This document shows positions 16,207 through 26,942 of a stretch of DNA of 64,000 bases, in pieces (positions within the stretch are counted from its first letter, which is position 1; the number at the start of each line of letters is the position of its first letter). The notes below the pieces were generated by a model. It saw nothing but the letters and a program-made list of their open reading frames with translations, had not been told where the DNA came from and made no database searches. This DNA comes from Bacteroides thetaiotaomicron VPI-5482 (lineage in GTDB: Bacteria; Bacteroidota; Bacteroidia; Bacteroidales; Bacteroidaceae): positions 5,456,001 to 5,520,000 of the forward strand of contig NC_004663.1 in assembly GCF_000011065.1 (NCBI RefSeq), read 5' to 3'. The position numbers and the translations under genes were made by a program.

Positions 16207-18540
16207 ATGAGAAATGTGATGAATCGTAAGCGGCATTGGCTGCTATTATTGCTCCTCTCACCTTTTTTTCTCTCTTGTGAGGACAAGATGGATGAGCATT
16301 ATGAAAAACCCGAATGGCTGAAAGGTACAGCTTGGGAAGTTCTTTCTAATGAATATGGAGGTAAGTTCTCCATGTTTCTAGAAGCGGCAGAGTTATCAGG
16401 CTTTAAGCCTATTCTTGATGGTAAGAGTGTCGCAACTGTCATGGCTCCGGACAATGATGCGTTTGCTGCTTATCTGGAAGAACACGGTTATGTTTCAGTG
16501 AAGGATATACCGACAGATGATTTGAAGAAACTGATTGGTTATCATTTAATCTACTACTCTTATAGCAAGAGTGATCTTGAAAACTTCCGCCCGGAAGACA
16601 GTGCAACAAGCAAAGACGATGATGACGATGATGAATTGGGAGTTTTACAACCGGGAATGTATTACAAGTTTCGTACACACAGCACCAGTCCTATTACAAA
16701 GGAAGTGGATCCATCAACAAACAATACTGTAACCGTCTATCATTTAGAGCGGTTCTTGCCTGTATTCTCTCACCACATCTTTGCCTCTAAAGGTATAGAT
16801 GCCAAGAAGAATTATGAATTTTTCTATCCTAACTCTACGTGGACGGGAGATAACGGGTTCAATGTGTCGAATGCAAGTGTTAAAGAATACCAAATCATAA
16901 CCAATAACGGCTATATATATAATGTAGACAGGGTGTTGGAACCATTGGAAACTATTTATGATGTTTTAAAGAAAAAATCAGATTATTCCGATTTCCTCGA
17001 CTTTTATAGCCAGTACAGTACTTATGCCTATGATAAGGACTTGTCTGCCGATTATGGAAAAGCAGTAGGAGTAGATAGTCTTTTTCTGCATGCACATTCA
17101 CCAAACGGGCTTCCGAATATCGCGTTGGAATGGCCGACACCTAACTTCCGTCTTTATCCGGAATTAGCTTCTATCTCCTATAGTATCTTTGCACCGTCCA
17201 ACCAGGCACTCAACACTTTCTTCAATAGATATTGGAAAGCTGGAGGATATTCTTCTTTAACTGATTTGGACCCGTTGATTACTAAGATATTGCTTTATCA
17301 ATCAGTATATGGAGGTTCTATCGTTTTCCCTGACGAAATTAGTGGAATTACCAACTCTTTGGGTTCGCATTATGATTTCCAGTTGAGCGATGTGAAAGAT
17401 AAGAGTATCTGTGTGAACGGTAGTTTTTATGGATTAAGCAATTTCCCGATGCCTGAAATATTCAGTACCGTGATGGGACCGTCTTTCCTTAAAAGAGATT
17501 ACCTGCTTTCGTTGTATGCTATCTTTCAGAGTAATCAGATGGCTGCGTACACTACCACTGCTACAAACTATACGATGTTGATCACTAAAAATAGCGGATA
17601 TGAAATCAGTGACATGCGTCTGATGTCTGATGGAGTCGGTAATACACTGGCAACATCCGGAGAAGATGGTGATGTGGCTGTTTCAACTTCGGACCTGAAA
17701 AGAATCGTCAGTGGTGGAACTGTAGTAGGAGATGTTAACTTTAATACGCCTTGGGCTGTTTATGCTACTCAGGATGGTGGAACATATTGGTTTGTGAAAG
17801 ATGGGAAAATGACAACGAACTATGTGTTTAACAGTGTATTAGGTCAAGATCCGCAAACTGTTATTCCTACACTTTTCACCGAAGTAAAAGAGGTGACCAA
17901 TGATGCCGGAGGATCTTGGGCAAACGGTAAAGTATATGAATATGAAAGTGACTTCGGTGTATTCGGGAAATTGGATGGATTGGAATATACAAGCCTGAGG
18001 ACAATGTTGACCTCTATTGGAGAAACGAAATATCCGAATTTTGTATTCGCCTATTTAATGAGACAAGCCGAACTGTTTGCTACTATAGACGGTGTACTTG
18101 CTTGGGATTACAGATTGGCAGGACGTCTTATCGGGTTCATTCCGACAAATGAAGCACTAAAAGAGGCTTTGGATAATGATCGTATTCCGGGAGTGAAAGG
18201 TACGATAGATTTAAGTCTGCCATCACCAACTCTTCAAGGAGAGATTACAAATCAATACTTATTACGAGAATATCTGCTCAATTATTTCTTTACGCCTACC
18301 AATGCTCCGGTTGCATCAGGCTGTCCGTATCTCGGATCACCTGACTGGCTATCGGGAGAATATCGTAACAGCAATAATATTCCTGTGAAGTATACTGATA
18401 ACGGCGCTTTCATCACCTTGCAGTTGCAGAACCAGACCACCGGTCAGTACGGAAATGCATGTAAGATAGTATCATACGAGAATTTCCCATTTGCTTTTAT
18501 GGACGGTGCTTTCCACCTGATAGACGCTGTTTTTAATTAA
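16207..18540 (+). CDS. Fasciclin (FAS1)-domain lipoprotein, multi-domain
   Basis: A 777-residue surface lipoprotein candidate: hydrophobic signal peptide with lipobox FFLSC (Cys about 25). At least three FAS1-like regions are visible. The first (about 38-230) contains SVATVMAPDNDAFAAYLEE and a YHLIYYS segment, interrupted by an aspartate-rich insert DDDDDDE. The second (about 255-420) contains FAPSNQALNTFF, and the last (about 600-777) GFIPTNEALKEAL and a final FMDGAFHLIDAVF. FAS1 domains mediate adhesion and binding in other proteins. In a PUL such a protein could be a glycan-binding or SusCD-associated surface subunit, which is inference. It is first in the transport operon, 18 bases before SusC. 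Confidence 0.8.
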   Translation: MRNVMNRKRHWLLLLLLSPFFLSCEDKMDEHYEKPEWLKGTAWEVLSNEYGGKFSMFLEAAELSGFKPILDGKSVATVMAPDNDAFAAYLEEHGYVSVKDIPTDDLKKLIGYHLIYYSYSKSDLENFRPEDSATSKDDDDDDELGVLQPGMYYKFRTHSTSPITKEVDPSTNNTVTVYHLERFLPVFSHHIFASKGIDAKKNYEFFYPNSTWTGDNGFNVSNASVKEYQIITNNGYIYNVDRVLEPLETIYDVLKKKSDYSDFLDFYSQYSTYAYDKDLSADYGKAVGVDSLFLHAHSPNGLPNIALEWPTPNFRLYPELASISYSIFAPSNQALNTFFNRYWKAGGYSSLTDLDPLITKILLYQSVYGGSIVFPDEISGITNSLGSHYDFQLSDVKDKSICVNGSFYGLSNFPMPEIFSTVMGPSFLKRDYLLSLYAIFQSNQMAAYTTTATNYTMLITKNSGYEISDMRLMSDGVGNTLATSGEDGDVAVSTSDLKRIVSGGTVVGDVNFNTPWAVYATQDGGTYWFVKDGKMTTNYVFNSVLGQDPQTVIPTLFTEVKEVTNDAGGSWANGKVYEYESDFGVFGKLDGLEYTSLRTMLTSIGETKYPNFVFAYLMRQAELFATIDGVLAWDYRLAGRLIGFIPTNEALKEALDNDRIPGVKGTIDLSLPSPTLQGEITNQYLLREYLLNYFFTPTNAPVASGCPYLGSPDWLSGEYRNSNNIPVKYTDNGAFITLQLQNQTTGQYGNACKIVSYENFPFAFMDGAFHLIDAVFN

Positions 18541-18558
18541 CTGAATATCTAATTAATC

Positions 18559-21500
18559 ATGAATCAGACAAATAAAGTCTTTTATACATTGGTAGCCATT
18601 TTTCTGTCCTGTTCTATAGAAATGGCAGGGCAGGTACAGAAGGTTATATCCGGTACGGTTACCGAATTGTTTGGAAAAACTGCTGAACCACTGGTTGGTG
18701 TAAATGTCAATCTAGTAAACAACCAGAACCGTTCGTTGGGTGGTGGTATCACAAACCTGAACGGGCAATATAATGTGAAAGTCCCAGAGGGAGAGAAAGA
18801 TCTGACAATTGTTTATTCCTATATCGGAATGAAAACAAAGCGTATAAAGTATACAGGGCAAACTCTGCTCAATGTGACTTTGGAGTCAGAATCAATGGCG
18901 GTGGATGAAGTAGTAGTTTCGGCCCGTCGGTTAAATAGAAATGATTTGGGTATTTCGGATAAAGAAATGGTTTCGGCTACTCAGAAAGTTGATATGGAAA
19001 AGTTGATTGCCGCTGCACCTGTTGTATCTATAGAGGAAGCGCTGCAAGGACAATTGGGTGGTGTGGATATTGTATTGGGTGGAGACCCCGGTAGCCGTAG
19101 TGCTATCAGAATCCGTGGTACAAGTACGTTAAATGCATCTTCCGATCCGTTGATTGTTATTGATGGTGTGCCTTATCCGACTGAAATCAGTGATGATTTC
19201 AATTTCAGCACAGCTACGGAAGAAGATTTGGGTGCTCTTTTAAATATCTCACCTAATGATATTGCTTCAGTTGAAGTATTAAAAGATGCATCAGCTACTG
19301 CTATTTGGGGTACTCAGGGTGCCAATGGCGTATTGGTTATTAAGACAAAACAAGGTACGGTTGGTAAAACTCGTTTCTCATTCTCCTCCAAATGGACAAT
19401 GAAGGAAGATCCGAGTACTATCCCGATGTTGAATGGTAAGGAATATACTTCTCTTATGCAGGAATCTATCTGGAATTCTGCCAAATACATCGGTCTGAAT
19501 AATCCGGGAAATAAATACCTCAATATGTTGTCTGATGCTCCTGCAATCGGTGACAATCCGGACTGGAGATATTATGATGAGTATAATCAAAATACTAATT
19601 GGTTGGATTATGTACGCCAAAAAGCATTGGTTTCTGATAACAGTTTTTCAATGAATGGTGGTGGTGAAAAAGCAACTTATCGTTTCTCGTTAGGATATAT
19701 GAGTGATATCGGTACTACTATCGGTACGTCTATGAACCGTTTAAATACTTCTATGGTCATTAACTATCAGTTCTCTAATAAGTTGAAATTCGGCGCAGAC
19801 TTTTCTTATTCGCAGACCAATACGGATGCGAACTGGACAAACACTATTCGCTCGGAAGCATTGAGTAAAATGCCGAACAAATCGCCATTTACTGTAAATG
19901 ACTTGACAGGTGCATTGACTGATGAATACTTTACTTACCACGATCCTAATTTTGAAGGTTCGTTTAATGGAAAAAGTAATTATAATCCTGTTGCTATGGC
20001 ACATGAAGCTATCAACAGAACTGTGCAGCGTGAAGGTAAGATAACATTCCGTGCCGATTATGAGATTTTACCGGGATTTTATTATAAAGGTTGGGCTTCT
20101 ATCAATATGCGTGCAATTAAAACACGTCGCTTTCTGCCACAAGTTGTAACAGGAGTGGAACAAGTCAACAAATATGCCAATCAGAGTGCGGACGCTTATT
20201 CCGATCAATTGGCTTTGCAGACAGAGAATAAGTTGATGTATATCAAGAACTGGAATGACAAACATAATATTATTGCGAATGTATTGGTTCGTACCGGTCA
20301 GTATATCAATTCAGGCTATAATAGCGAAGTATACGGTAATGCTTCTTCCGATCTCTCCGATCCGGTAGTCGGAACTACTATTAGTGACATGAATTCAAGC
20401 GAATCGGAAACACGTAATGTATCTTTTGTAGGGGTATTGAACTATACATTGCTGAATCGTTATGTGGTACACGGATCTCTTAATGCTGAAGGTAACTCTG
20501 CTATGGGACGTAATGAAAGAATGGGTTATTTCCCTGCTGTAGGTCTTGCATGGAACTTCCAGAACGAGCCTTTACTGGAAAAAGCAAGAGATAAATGGCT
20601 GGACGAAGCGAAATTCCGTTTCAGTATCGGGCAGAGTGGACGTGCTCCCAGCGGTGCTTCTGTTTATCTGGGCGCCTACGTGAAAGGAACAGACTATATG
20701 AACATGTCGGCTACAAAGCAGGCTCGTATGCAGTTGGATAATTTGAAATGGGAAACCTCTACCGAATATAATTATGGTCTGGATGCTTCCGTATTAAAAG
20801 GTCGTTTAAGATTTACATTCGATTATTATTATAAGACGGTGAAAGATTTGCTGCAAAAGAACTACAAACTACCTTCAACCACTAGTTTCGGATCGATTAG
20901 TTATTTTAATTCAGGTAAAATGGAGAACAAAGGTTGGGAGTTCCGTACAGATGTCGTAATCTTTGAGAATAAAGACTGGCGTATCAACGGTTATGTGAAC
21001 TTTAGCCGCAACGAAAATAAGATTACTGAGCTACCTGCCAATATGGTACAGGAGAATTATTCACCAAAGAATGGGGCATATGCTGCCCGTGCGGAAGTTG
21101 GACGCCCTATCGGTTCGTTCTATGGATACCGTTACAAGGGAGTATATCAAAACACCGATGCAACATATGCACGTGATGCTGAAGGAAATGTAATGAATGA
21201 TGCAAAAGGTAGACCAATCGTAATGAAAAACCTGACAGCTACCTGTCAGCCGGGAGATGCGATGTACGAAGATATCAATCATGACGGTGTTATCAATCAA
21301 TATGATATTGTCTATTTGGGTAATGCCAATCCGACATTGACTGGTGGTGCGGGATTGACTGTCAAGTATAAACAATTTTCTATCAATACTTTCTTCCACG
21401 GACGTTTCGGACAGTCAGTCGTGAATACGGCTCGTATGAATAATGAGTCCATGCACGGTAACGCCAATCAGAGTACGGCTGTGTTGAGAAGATGGAAGAA

Positions 21501-21825
21501 CGAAGGTGATATTACAGATATACCGCGTGCATTGTATGGCGAAGGATTCAACTATTTAGGTTCTGATCGTTTTGTGGAAGATACTTCCTTCCTTCGTTTG
21601 AAACAGTTGACACTGAATTATGCATTTCCGAAAAGCATTTGCAATAAATTGGGTATCACTTCACTGACATGTTTCGTTACAGGATACAACCTGTTTACTT
21701 GGTCTTCTTACACCGGTCAGGATCCGGAAGTAAACCTACCGTCGAGACCGACAGACCTGGCTACGGACGGTGCAACGACACCTGTGTCCAGACGATATAC
21801 TTTTGGTTTTAACTTAAGTTTCTAA
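18559..21825 (+). CDS. SusC-like TonB-dependent outer-membrane transporter 1
   Basis: A 1088-residue protein. Signal peptide (about 1-25), a carboxypeptidase-D-regulatory-like domain (about 30-110, GGGITNLNGQYNVKVPEG), a TonB-box-like AVDEVVVSARR (about 113), a plug domain with the SusC hallmark IRIRGTSTLNASSDPLIVIDG (split around 207-227), and a long barrel ending in aromatic YTFGFNLSF. It imports glycan oligomers across the outer membrane using TonB energy, together with the SusD-like lipoprotein encoded 12 bases downstream. The order FAS1-SusC-SusD-FAS1-FAS1 with tight spacing indicates one operon. Substrate (RG-I fragments) is inferred from context. Confidence 0.95.
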   Translation: MNQTNKVFYTLVAIFLSCSIEMAGQVQKVISGTVTELFGKTAEPLVGVNVNLVNNQNRSLGGGITNLNGQYNVKVPEGEKDLTIVYSYIGMKTKRIKYTGQTLLNVTLESESMAVDEVVVSARRLNRNDLGISDKEMVSATQKVDMEKLIAAAPVVSIEEALQGQLGGVDIVLGGDPGSRSAIRIRGTSTLNASSDPLIVIDGVPYPTEISDDFNFSTATEEDLGALLNISPNDIASVEVLKDASATAIWGTQGANGVLVIKTKQGTVGKTRFSFSSKWTMKEDPSTIPMLNGKEYTSLMQESIWNSAKYIGLNNPGNKYLNMLSDAPAIGDNPDWRYYDEYNQNTNWLDYVRQKALVSDNSFSMNGGGEKATYRFSLGYMSDIGTTIGTSMNRLNTSMVINYQFSNKLKFGADFSYSQTNTDANWTNTIRSEALSKMPNKSPFTVNDLTGALTDEYFTYHDPNFEGSFNGKSNYNPVAMAHEAINRTVQREGKITFRADYEILPGFYYKGWASINMRAIKTRRFLPQVVTGVEQVNKYANQSADAYSDQLALQTENKLMYIKNWNDKHNIIANVLVRTGQYINSGYNSEVYGNASSDLSDPVVGTTISDMNSSESETRNVSFVGVLNYTLLNRYVVHGSLNAEGNSAMGRNERMGYFPAVGLAWNFQNEPLLEKARDKWLDEAKFRFSIGQSGRAPSGASVYLGAYVKGTDYMNMSATKQARMQLDNLKWETSTEYNYGLDASVLKGRLRFTFDYYYKTVKDLLQKNYKLPSTTSFGSISYFNSGKMENKGWEFRTDVVIFENKDWRINGYVNFSRNENKITELPANMVQENYSPKNGAYAARAEVGRPIGSFYGYRYKGVYQNTDATYARDAEGNVMNDAKGRPIVMKNLTATCQPGDAMYEDINHDGVINQYDIVYLGNANPTLTGGAGLTVKYKQFSINTFFHGRFGQSVVNTARMNNESMHGNANQSTAVLRRWKNEGDITDIPRALYGEGFNYLGSDRFVEDTSFLRLKQLTLNYAFPKSICNKLGITSLTCFVTGYNLFTWSSYTGQDPEVNLPSRPTDLATDGATTPVSRRYTFGFNLSF

Positions 21826-21837
21826 TACGATAACAAA

Positions 21838-23424
21838 ATGAAGAAATTATTAATATACATAGCAATGGCCGGAGCAACTTTGCTGACTTCCAGTTGTAAT
21901 GATTGGCTAGACGTACTGCCTAAGAACGAACAGGTATCTCCGGAATACTGGAAAACAAAAGAGCAGGTGGAAGAGGTACTAGCACAAGGATATCAAAACA
22001 TGCGTCTGACGGTTCCTACATTAATTTATTGGGGCGAACTTCGCGGGGCATCCATTTATGCTTATTCAGGTAAATCGAAACAGGAATTACAGAATTTTCA
22101 GTTGAATTCTTCATCCGGCGAATGCAAATGGGGAGGTTTCTATTCTATATTGAATGTGGCGAACTCCATAATTAAATATGCACCGGAAGTAAAGAGGCAG
22201 GATGAAACATATCATGAGGCAGTAATGAATTCAAATATGGCGGAAGCATATTTTATGCGCGCTTGGACATACTTTACGCTGGTACGTAACTTTAAAGAAG
22301 TGCCGTTGATTCTGGAACCCTATATGACAGACGAGTATGCTGTCGATATACCCAAATCTTCGGAAGAGACGATTATCGCACAAATCAAGCTGGATATCGA
22401 GAATGCACTTTCCACAGGAGCAGCTAAAGAAATGTATGATGATGAAGACTGGACCGGCATGAGTAAAGGACGCGTCACTGTATGGGCACTGTATGCATTG
22501 ATGGCAGACGTGTGTTTGTGGAGCGAAGATTACGATGGTTGTGTAAGATATGCAGATATGCTGATTAATTCAACTTCCGCTTTCCGTCCGGCATTTGTGG
22601 AAGACCCCGAACAATGGTACAATATCTTCTTCCCGGGCAACAGCAACGGTTCTATATTTGAACTAAACTTTGATCAGTCACGCAATCAATCTCCTGACGA
22701 TGATGCTACAGCGAGTACATATCCTTCGCCATCTAACGTTTATCCTTGGACACAATCGACAGTTGCCAGTCTTCAATTCTCGAACGCAATGTGTAAGCGT
22801 TTGTTTGACGAACAAACTGATCAATGGGTGACTTCCAACACTGTTCGTGGCTATGGCAATACGTTTGTTCTTTCTTCGGGAACCGTTATTGGTAACTCCA
22901 ATACAGAAGGCTATCTTCCCTTTAAGTTCAGAATCGGCGGAAAGGATGGATTGTCTACGACTCGTTCTTATAAAGATGCCAACTGGATTCTCTATCGCAT
23001 GGCAGATGTATTGCTGATGAAAGCTGAGGCATTGATCTGGAAAGGCGGCGAAGCAAATTTCGCACAAGCTTTGGAACTTATCAATAAAATACGTACCCGT
23101 GCCAACGTCACTACATTAAGTGTTCAGACGAATGCTGTATCACAAGAAAATATGCTCGGATACTTGTTGCAGGAACGTGATCTTGAATTTGCTGCGGAAG
23201 GAAAACGCTGGTATGATCTTTTACGCTTCGGCAGGTCACAGAACTTTAAATATAAAGATCAGTTTATCAATATGATCATTGAGAACAATTCTACGGTTAG
23301 CGCCAGTTGGATACGTTCGGTACTGAAGAATACCGATGCTTGGTATTTGCCTATTAGTCAGGGTGAGATCGACAGTAACCCGAATTTAATACAGAATCCT
23401 TATTATGATGTAACTGCAAATTAA
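21838..23424 (+). CDS. SusD-like glycan-binding lipoprotein 1
   Basis: A 528-residue lipoprotein with lipobox TSSC (about Cys 20) followed by the SusD-typical NDWLDVLPKNE. The helical TPR-like core shows AEAYFMRAWTYFTLVRNFKEVPLI (about 137-160; a highly conserved SusD region) and the C-terminal SusD/RagB region has LLQERDLEFAAEGKRWYDLLRFG (about 440). It forms the lid of the SusC barrel and captures oligosaccharides. Located 12 bases after SusC 1 and 8 before a fasciclin lipoprotein. Confidence 0.94.
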   Translation: MKKLLIYIAMAGATLLTSSCNDWLDVLPKNEQVSPEYWKTKEQVEEVLAQGYQNMRLTVPTLIYWGELRGASIYAYSGKSKQELQNFQLNSSSGECKWGGFYSILNVANSIIKYAPEVKRQDETYHEAVMNSNMAEAYFMRAWTYFTLVRNFKEVPLILEPYMTDEYAVDIPKSSEETIIAQIKLDIENALSTGAAKEMYDDEDWTGMSKGRVTVWALYALMADVCLWSEDYDGCVRYADMLINSTSAFRPAFVEDPEQWYNIFFPGNSNGSIFELNFDQSRNQSPDDDATASTYPSPSNVYPWTQSTVASLQFSNAMCKRLFDEQTDQWVTSNTVRGYGNTFVLSSGTVIGNSNTEGYLPFKFRIGGKDGLSTTRSYKDANWILYRMADVLLMKAEALIWKGGEANFAQALELINKIRTRANVTTLSVQTNAVSQENMLGYLLQERDLEFAAEGKRWYDLLRFGRSQNFKYKDQFINMIIENNSTVSASWIRSVLKNTDAWYLPISQGEIDSNPNLIQNPYYDVTAN

Positions 23425-23432
23425 TATATACT

Positions 23433-25178
23433 ATGAAGAATATTGTAAGATTTTGCTTAATGATTTTGTGCATCACTTGTTATTCCTGTGATGATCCGTA
23501 CAAGGATACGGTATTTAAAGTATATGATGTACAACCTGCGGCAACCTATCTCCAGAACCGTCCTGACGATTTCTCCGAATGGGTGAAAGTGTTGAAATAT
23601 GGAGATTTGTTCAACGCTGTAAATCGTGCAGAGGATGCTTTCACTGTGTTGGCACCTACTAACGATGCAGTTCTCCGCTTTTATGAAAAGAAGGGAGTCA
23701 CTTCTATCGAAGATTTGGGATATGAATATGCCCGCACTCTTGTTACATATCATGTCATCAATGACTCCATTGATCGGGAGGATTTTGTGAAAAGCGGTGA
23801 ACTGCCTGGCAGAACACTTTCGGGAGATGCATTGAAAGTATCTTTCGGTAACGAAGGTGGCGATAAATCTGTTTACATTAACAAAGAAGCTCATGTTAGC
23901 GAATTAGCTATACGCACAGCCAATGGGCGTATATATGTGCTTGATGATGTGTTGAGTCCGGCAGTAGAGACTATCTACGCACGTCTTTCAGACAAGGGTA
24001 ATTATAAGATATTCTGTGAAGCGTTGGAGAAAACAGCATGGAGCGATTCGCTGAGTGTTGTGAATTCCGTACTCGAAGGTCCGTTAGGCATGAGAGTAGA
24101 ATTGCGTAAATATTTCACAGTATTTGCCGTATCCGATGCTGTATTTGCACAGGAAGGTATCACCAGCTTTAGTGCTTTGGCTGCCAAGGTTGGAGCATTG
24201 ACCGACGATTATGAACTTCCCAATAATGAGTTGAACAGGTTTATAGCTTACCATATAATGGATGGAGAACATACTCTTGAATCTCTTCGCACATTCTCCA
24301 AACCTTTTGACAGAGAAACATGGGAATATAGAAAGATGTTGAATACCAGAGCTACAAACGACTTGATCTTGATTTCTGAAAACGGATTAAATAATGGAGT
24401 TAAATTCATAGAGGAACAAGCTGACGAGATTGTGAAAAACGGATATATCCAACCAATTGACGGATATCTGCCAGTGAAAACCGATTTTGAACCAATACCT
24501 GTTATTTTTGATTTCTGTGATTATCCCGAAGTATCTTCATACATTGCTGCTAAAGGAAAAGGACAACTTTATCAGCAGGTTTCACGTGACGATGATGATA
24601 CGTACACTGCATTAACGAAATTCATCGGCAGACAAGAGATCGTTCCACAAGTTTCATCCTACAAAATAGAAATGGGACCTAGCGGTACGTTGGCAAGCGA
24701 CTGGAGTTATTTGTCATATTGCACCAAAGGTGCTAACACTTCGGGCAACTGGACTAAGTTGATGAACAATGATGCCTTGGTGGTCAATATAGGATACAAC
24801 GGTACATTAGATTTGACTATTCCTCCCATTTTAGCCGGAAAGTATAGAATTACTTTGTATTACGCATACGATCCGTCTATGAAGTTTATCGGTGAAAGAG
24901 GAGAAGGGAGTCAAGCTGGTTTGACCAATTTTAGATTAGATTCTAAACGACTGGCAGGTGGTGATAACAAACGTATTTACGATGGAAAGACGGGAGATGT
25001 ACAAGATTGTTTCAATACACCGTTAACATCCAATTTGAGCGGAGAGGAAACTGCGTTTGAATTTACAACGACTGCTTCTCACACATTGAATGTAGTTGTG
25101 GTAGATCCTGCAGCCAGCTCGCATAATAAATTCCGTATGTATTTTGATTATATATTGTTTGAACCTGTAATAGAATAA
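23433..25178 (+). CDS. Fasciclin-domain lipoprotein with C-terminal beta-sandwich
   Basis: A 581-residue protein with a lipobox-like YSC (CYSCDD, Cys about 19). The first FAS1 domain (about 28-170) has FTVLAPTNDAVLRFYEKKG and YHVINDS, ending GRIYVLDDVLSP. A second (about 178-345) has YFTVFAVSDAVFAQEG, YHIMDGEH and NGYIQPIDGYLPV. The C-terminal third (about 400-581) is beta-rich (GKYRITLYYAYDP, HTLNVVVVDP) and may be a carbohydrate-binding jelly roll. Probably a surface accessory protein of the first SusCD pair. I know of no assigned enzymatic function for this architecture. Confidence 0.78.
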   Translation: MKNIVRFCLMILCITCYSCDDPYKDTVFKVYDVQPAATYLQNRPDDFSEWVKVLKYGDLFNAVNRAEDAFTVLAPTNDAVLRFYEKKGVTSIEDLGYEYARTLVTYHVINDSIDREDFVKSGELPGRTLSGDALKVSFGNEGGDKSVYINKEAHVSELAIRTANGRIYVLDDVLSPAVETIYARLSDKGNYKIFCEALEKTAWSDSLSVVNSVLEGPLGMRVELRKYFTVFAVSDAVFAQEGITSFSALAAKVGALTDDYELPNNELNRFIAYHIMDGEHTLESLRTFSKPFDRETWEYRKMLNTRATNDLILISENGLNNGVKFIEEQADEIVKNGYIQPIDGYLPVKTDFEPIPVIFDFCDYPEVSSYIAAKGKGQLYQQVSRDDDDTYTALTKFIGRQEIVPQVSSYKIEMGPSGTLASDWSYLSYCTKGANTSGNWTKLMNNDALVVNIGYNGTLDLTIPPILAGKYRITLYYAYDPSMKFIGERGEGSQAGLTNFRLDSKRLAGGDNKRIYDGKTGDVQDCFNTPLTSNLSGEETAFEFTTTASHTLNVVVVDPAASSHNKFRMYFDYILFEPVIE

Positions 25179-25183
25179 CAACC

Positions 25184-26926
25184 ATGAAGAAAATTAGATA
25201 TATCATAGCATCAGCTTTGGTTTCGATTGGACTCTGCGCCTGTACGGATACTTGGGATTCGCATTATTCCAAGTGGGAAACGGTGATTGACAACACGGAG
25301 ATTCAAGCGGTGGATGAGCCGGCAGCCGACTTTTTAAAAACTGCTCAGGATTATAGTAAAATGTATGAACTGTTTGATAAAACAGGCGTGATTAAAACTT
25401 GGCAGGAGAAAAACCTGATGTATACTATTATGGTGGTGGGTAATGAATCTACCGCTAATGCCAACCAACCTGTTACAAAAGCAGAAGGTAGCGAAGGACA
25501 AGCAACCGCTGAAGAGATATTTAAGGCGGAAGCACACATTACTGATGCTCTTCTTTCACCCAGTAATCTGGAAGATGGACAGCGTCTGTTGATGTGGAAC
25601 GGTAAGTATGTGACTGTAAGAATCTACGATGAGCCTGTGGATGGCATGGAACCGGGAATTTATTTCAATGGTTCGAAGGTGAAAAAGGTGATTAAAACTA
25701 ACAATGCCTACATTTATGATTTGGAAGATTATATCAATACTCCTAAGGCATTAATGGAATATCTGAAAGATTTGCCGGATGAAGAATACTCTATTTTTAA
25801 GGAAATGGTATTGAGCCGTACACAAAGAGTATTTGATAAAGCTGCAAGTACACCTATAGGAATTGATAAAACAGGAAATACGGTATATGACTCTGTATTC
25901 ACAGAAAAGAGTCAGTATTTTGCAGATAAGAAGTTAGATCTTTATTCAGAGAACATTACCGCTACATTGCTGGTACCATCTAATGACTTGATAGAAAATG
26001 CGTTGAAAGAAGCAAAAGAGAAGTTGAAATCGTGGAATATGGAACGTGAAGACTCTATTTTGAACAACTGGATATTCCAGACAGCTTTCTTTAGTAAAAA
26101 GTATGTAAAACAAGACTTTATTTATAATGAGAGTGATCCGGCTTCAACGCAGGACTTCTATTCTGTTTTTGATCAACAATGGCGTACAACAGTTAATAAG
26201 GTAGATCTTGATAATCCGGTAGAGTTGAGTAACGGCGTTGCTTACAAGATAACTTCATTGAAAATACCGACCAACAAGATATTGATTTGGAGAATCAAGG
26301 AACGTTTTGAGACGTTTGACCAATTGACGGATGAAGATAAAAAGTACTATTATCCCGGATATAATTACATCAGTACTTATCTGAAAGATATCGGCGAGAA
26401 TGTGCAAATGAATCGTGTAAAACAATATGTAGGTGCCAATCAGCCCAAACCGTGGCTACCGGCTGTTTATTGTAAATCTATGATGTTGTGGGTTGTGGAT
26501 ACCGACAGACCAGGTATTTTTAAGTTCAAATGCTATCGACTGGTTGAAGACAAGGCTTCTACTACAGGCTTTACGGCTGTGCCTTATAAAATACCTGCCG
26601 GACCATACAATTTCTATATGGGATTCAACGGCTCTCGTTCGCAAGTAAATGCAACCTTTTATTTGAATGGCAAGAAGATTCCTAAATGTGAAAGCGGCCC
26701 TATTCCATCCTCTACCATGAAAGGTTCCAATCATGACCGTAGTGGCGGTGGATATAGCGAACTTTACAAAGATAGCAGGTACGACCGTGACGGATCTACG
26801 GATCTTGGGGTTGTCATATTTGACAAAACGGAAGAACTTGAAGTAACGATTGAATTTACGAAAGGTGCAAAAAGTGACATGGAACCCACCACTTGGTGTT
26901 TCCGTCCAACAGTAGATTTGTATTAA
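25184..26926 (+). CDS. Fasciclin-like lipoprotein, divergent, with C-terminal beta-sandwich
   Basis: A 580-residue lipoprotein (lipobox LCAC, Cys about 19, then TDTWDSHY). Two regions resemble FAS1 (about 40-180 with MYTIMVVGNESTA and AYIYDLEDYINTP; about 185-360 with ITATLLVPSNDLIENAL), but the motifs are weaker than in its neighbours. The C-terminal 160 residues (FKFKCYRLVED, YNFYMGFNGSRSQVNATFYLNG, LGVVIFDKTEELEVTIEF) form a beta domain similar in position to that of the preceding protein. The spacing of 5 bases from the preceding gene and 16 to SusC 2 puts it in the same operon. Probably surface-exposed and glycan-binding; that is inference. Confidence 0.7.
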   Translation: MKKIRYIIASALVSIGLCACTDTWDSHYSKWETVIDNTEIQAVDEPAADFLKTAQDYSKMYELFDKTGVIKTWQEKNLMYTIMVVGNESTANANQPVTKAEGSEGQATAEEIFKAEAHITDALLSPSNLEDGQRLLMWNGKYVTVRIYDEPVDGMEPGIYFNGSKVKKVIKTNNAYIYDLEDYINTPKALMEYLKDLPDEEYSIFKEMVLSRTQRVFDKAASTPIGIDKTGNTVYDSVFTEKSQYFADKKLDLYSENITATLLVPSNDLIENALKEAKEKLKSWNMEREDSILNNWIFQTAFFSKKYVKQDFIYNESDPASTQDFYSVFDQQWRTTVNKVDLDNPVELSNGVAYKITSLKIPTNKILIWRIKERFETFDQLTDEDKKYYYPGYNYISTYLKDIGENVQMNRVKQYVGANQPKPWLPAVYCKSMMLWVVDTDRPGIFKFKCYRLVEDKASTTGFTAVPYKIPAGPYNFYMGFNGSRSQVNATFYLNGKKIPKCESGPIPSSTMKGSNHDRSGGGYSELYKDSRYDRDGSTDLGVVIFDKTEELEVTIEFTKGAKSDMEPTTWCFRPTVDLY

Positions 26927-26942
26927 CCTTGATAAACAGGAT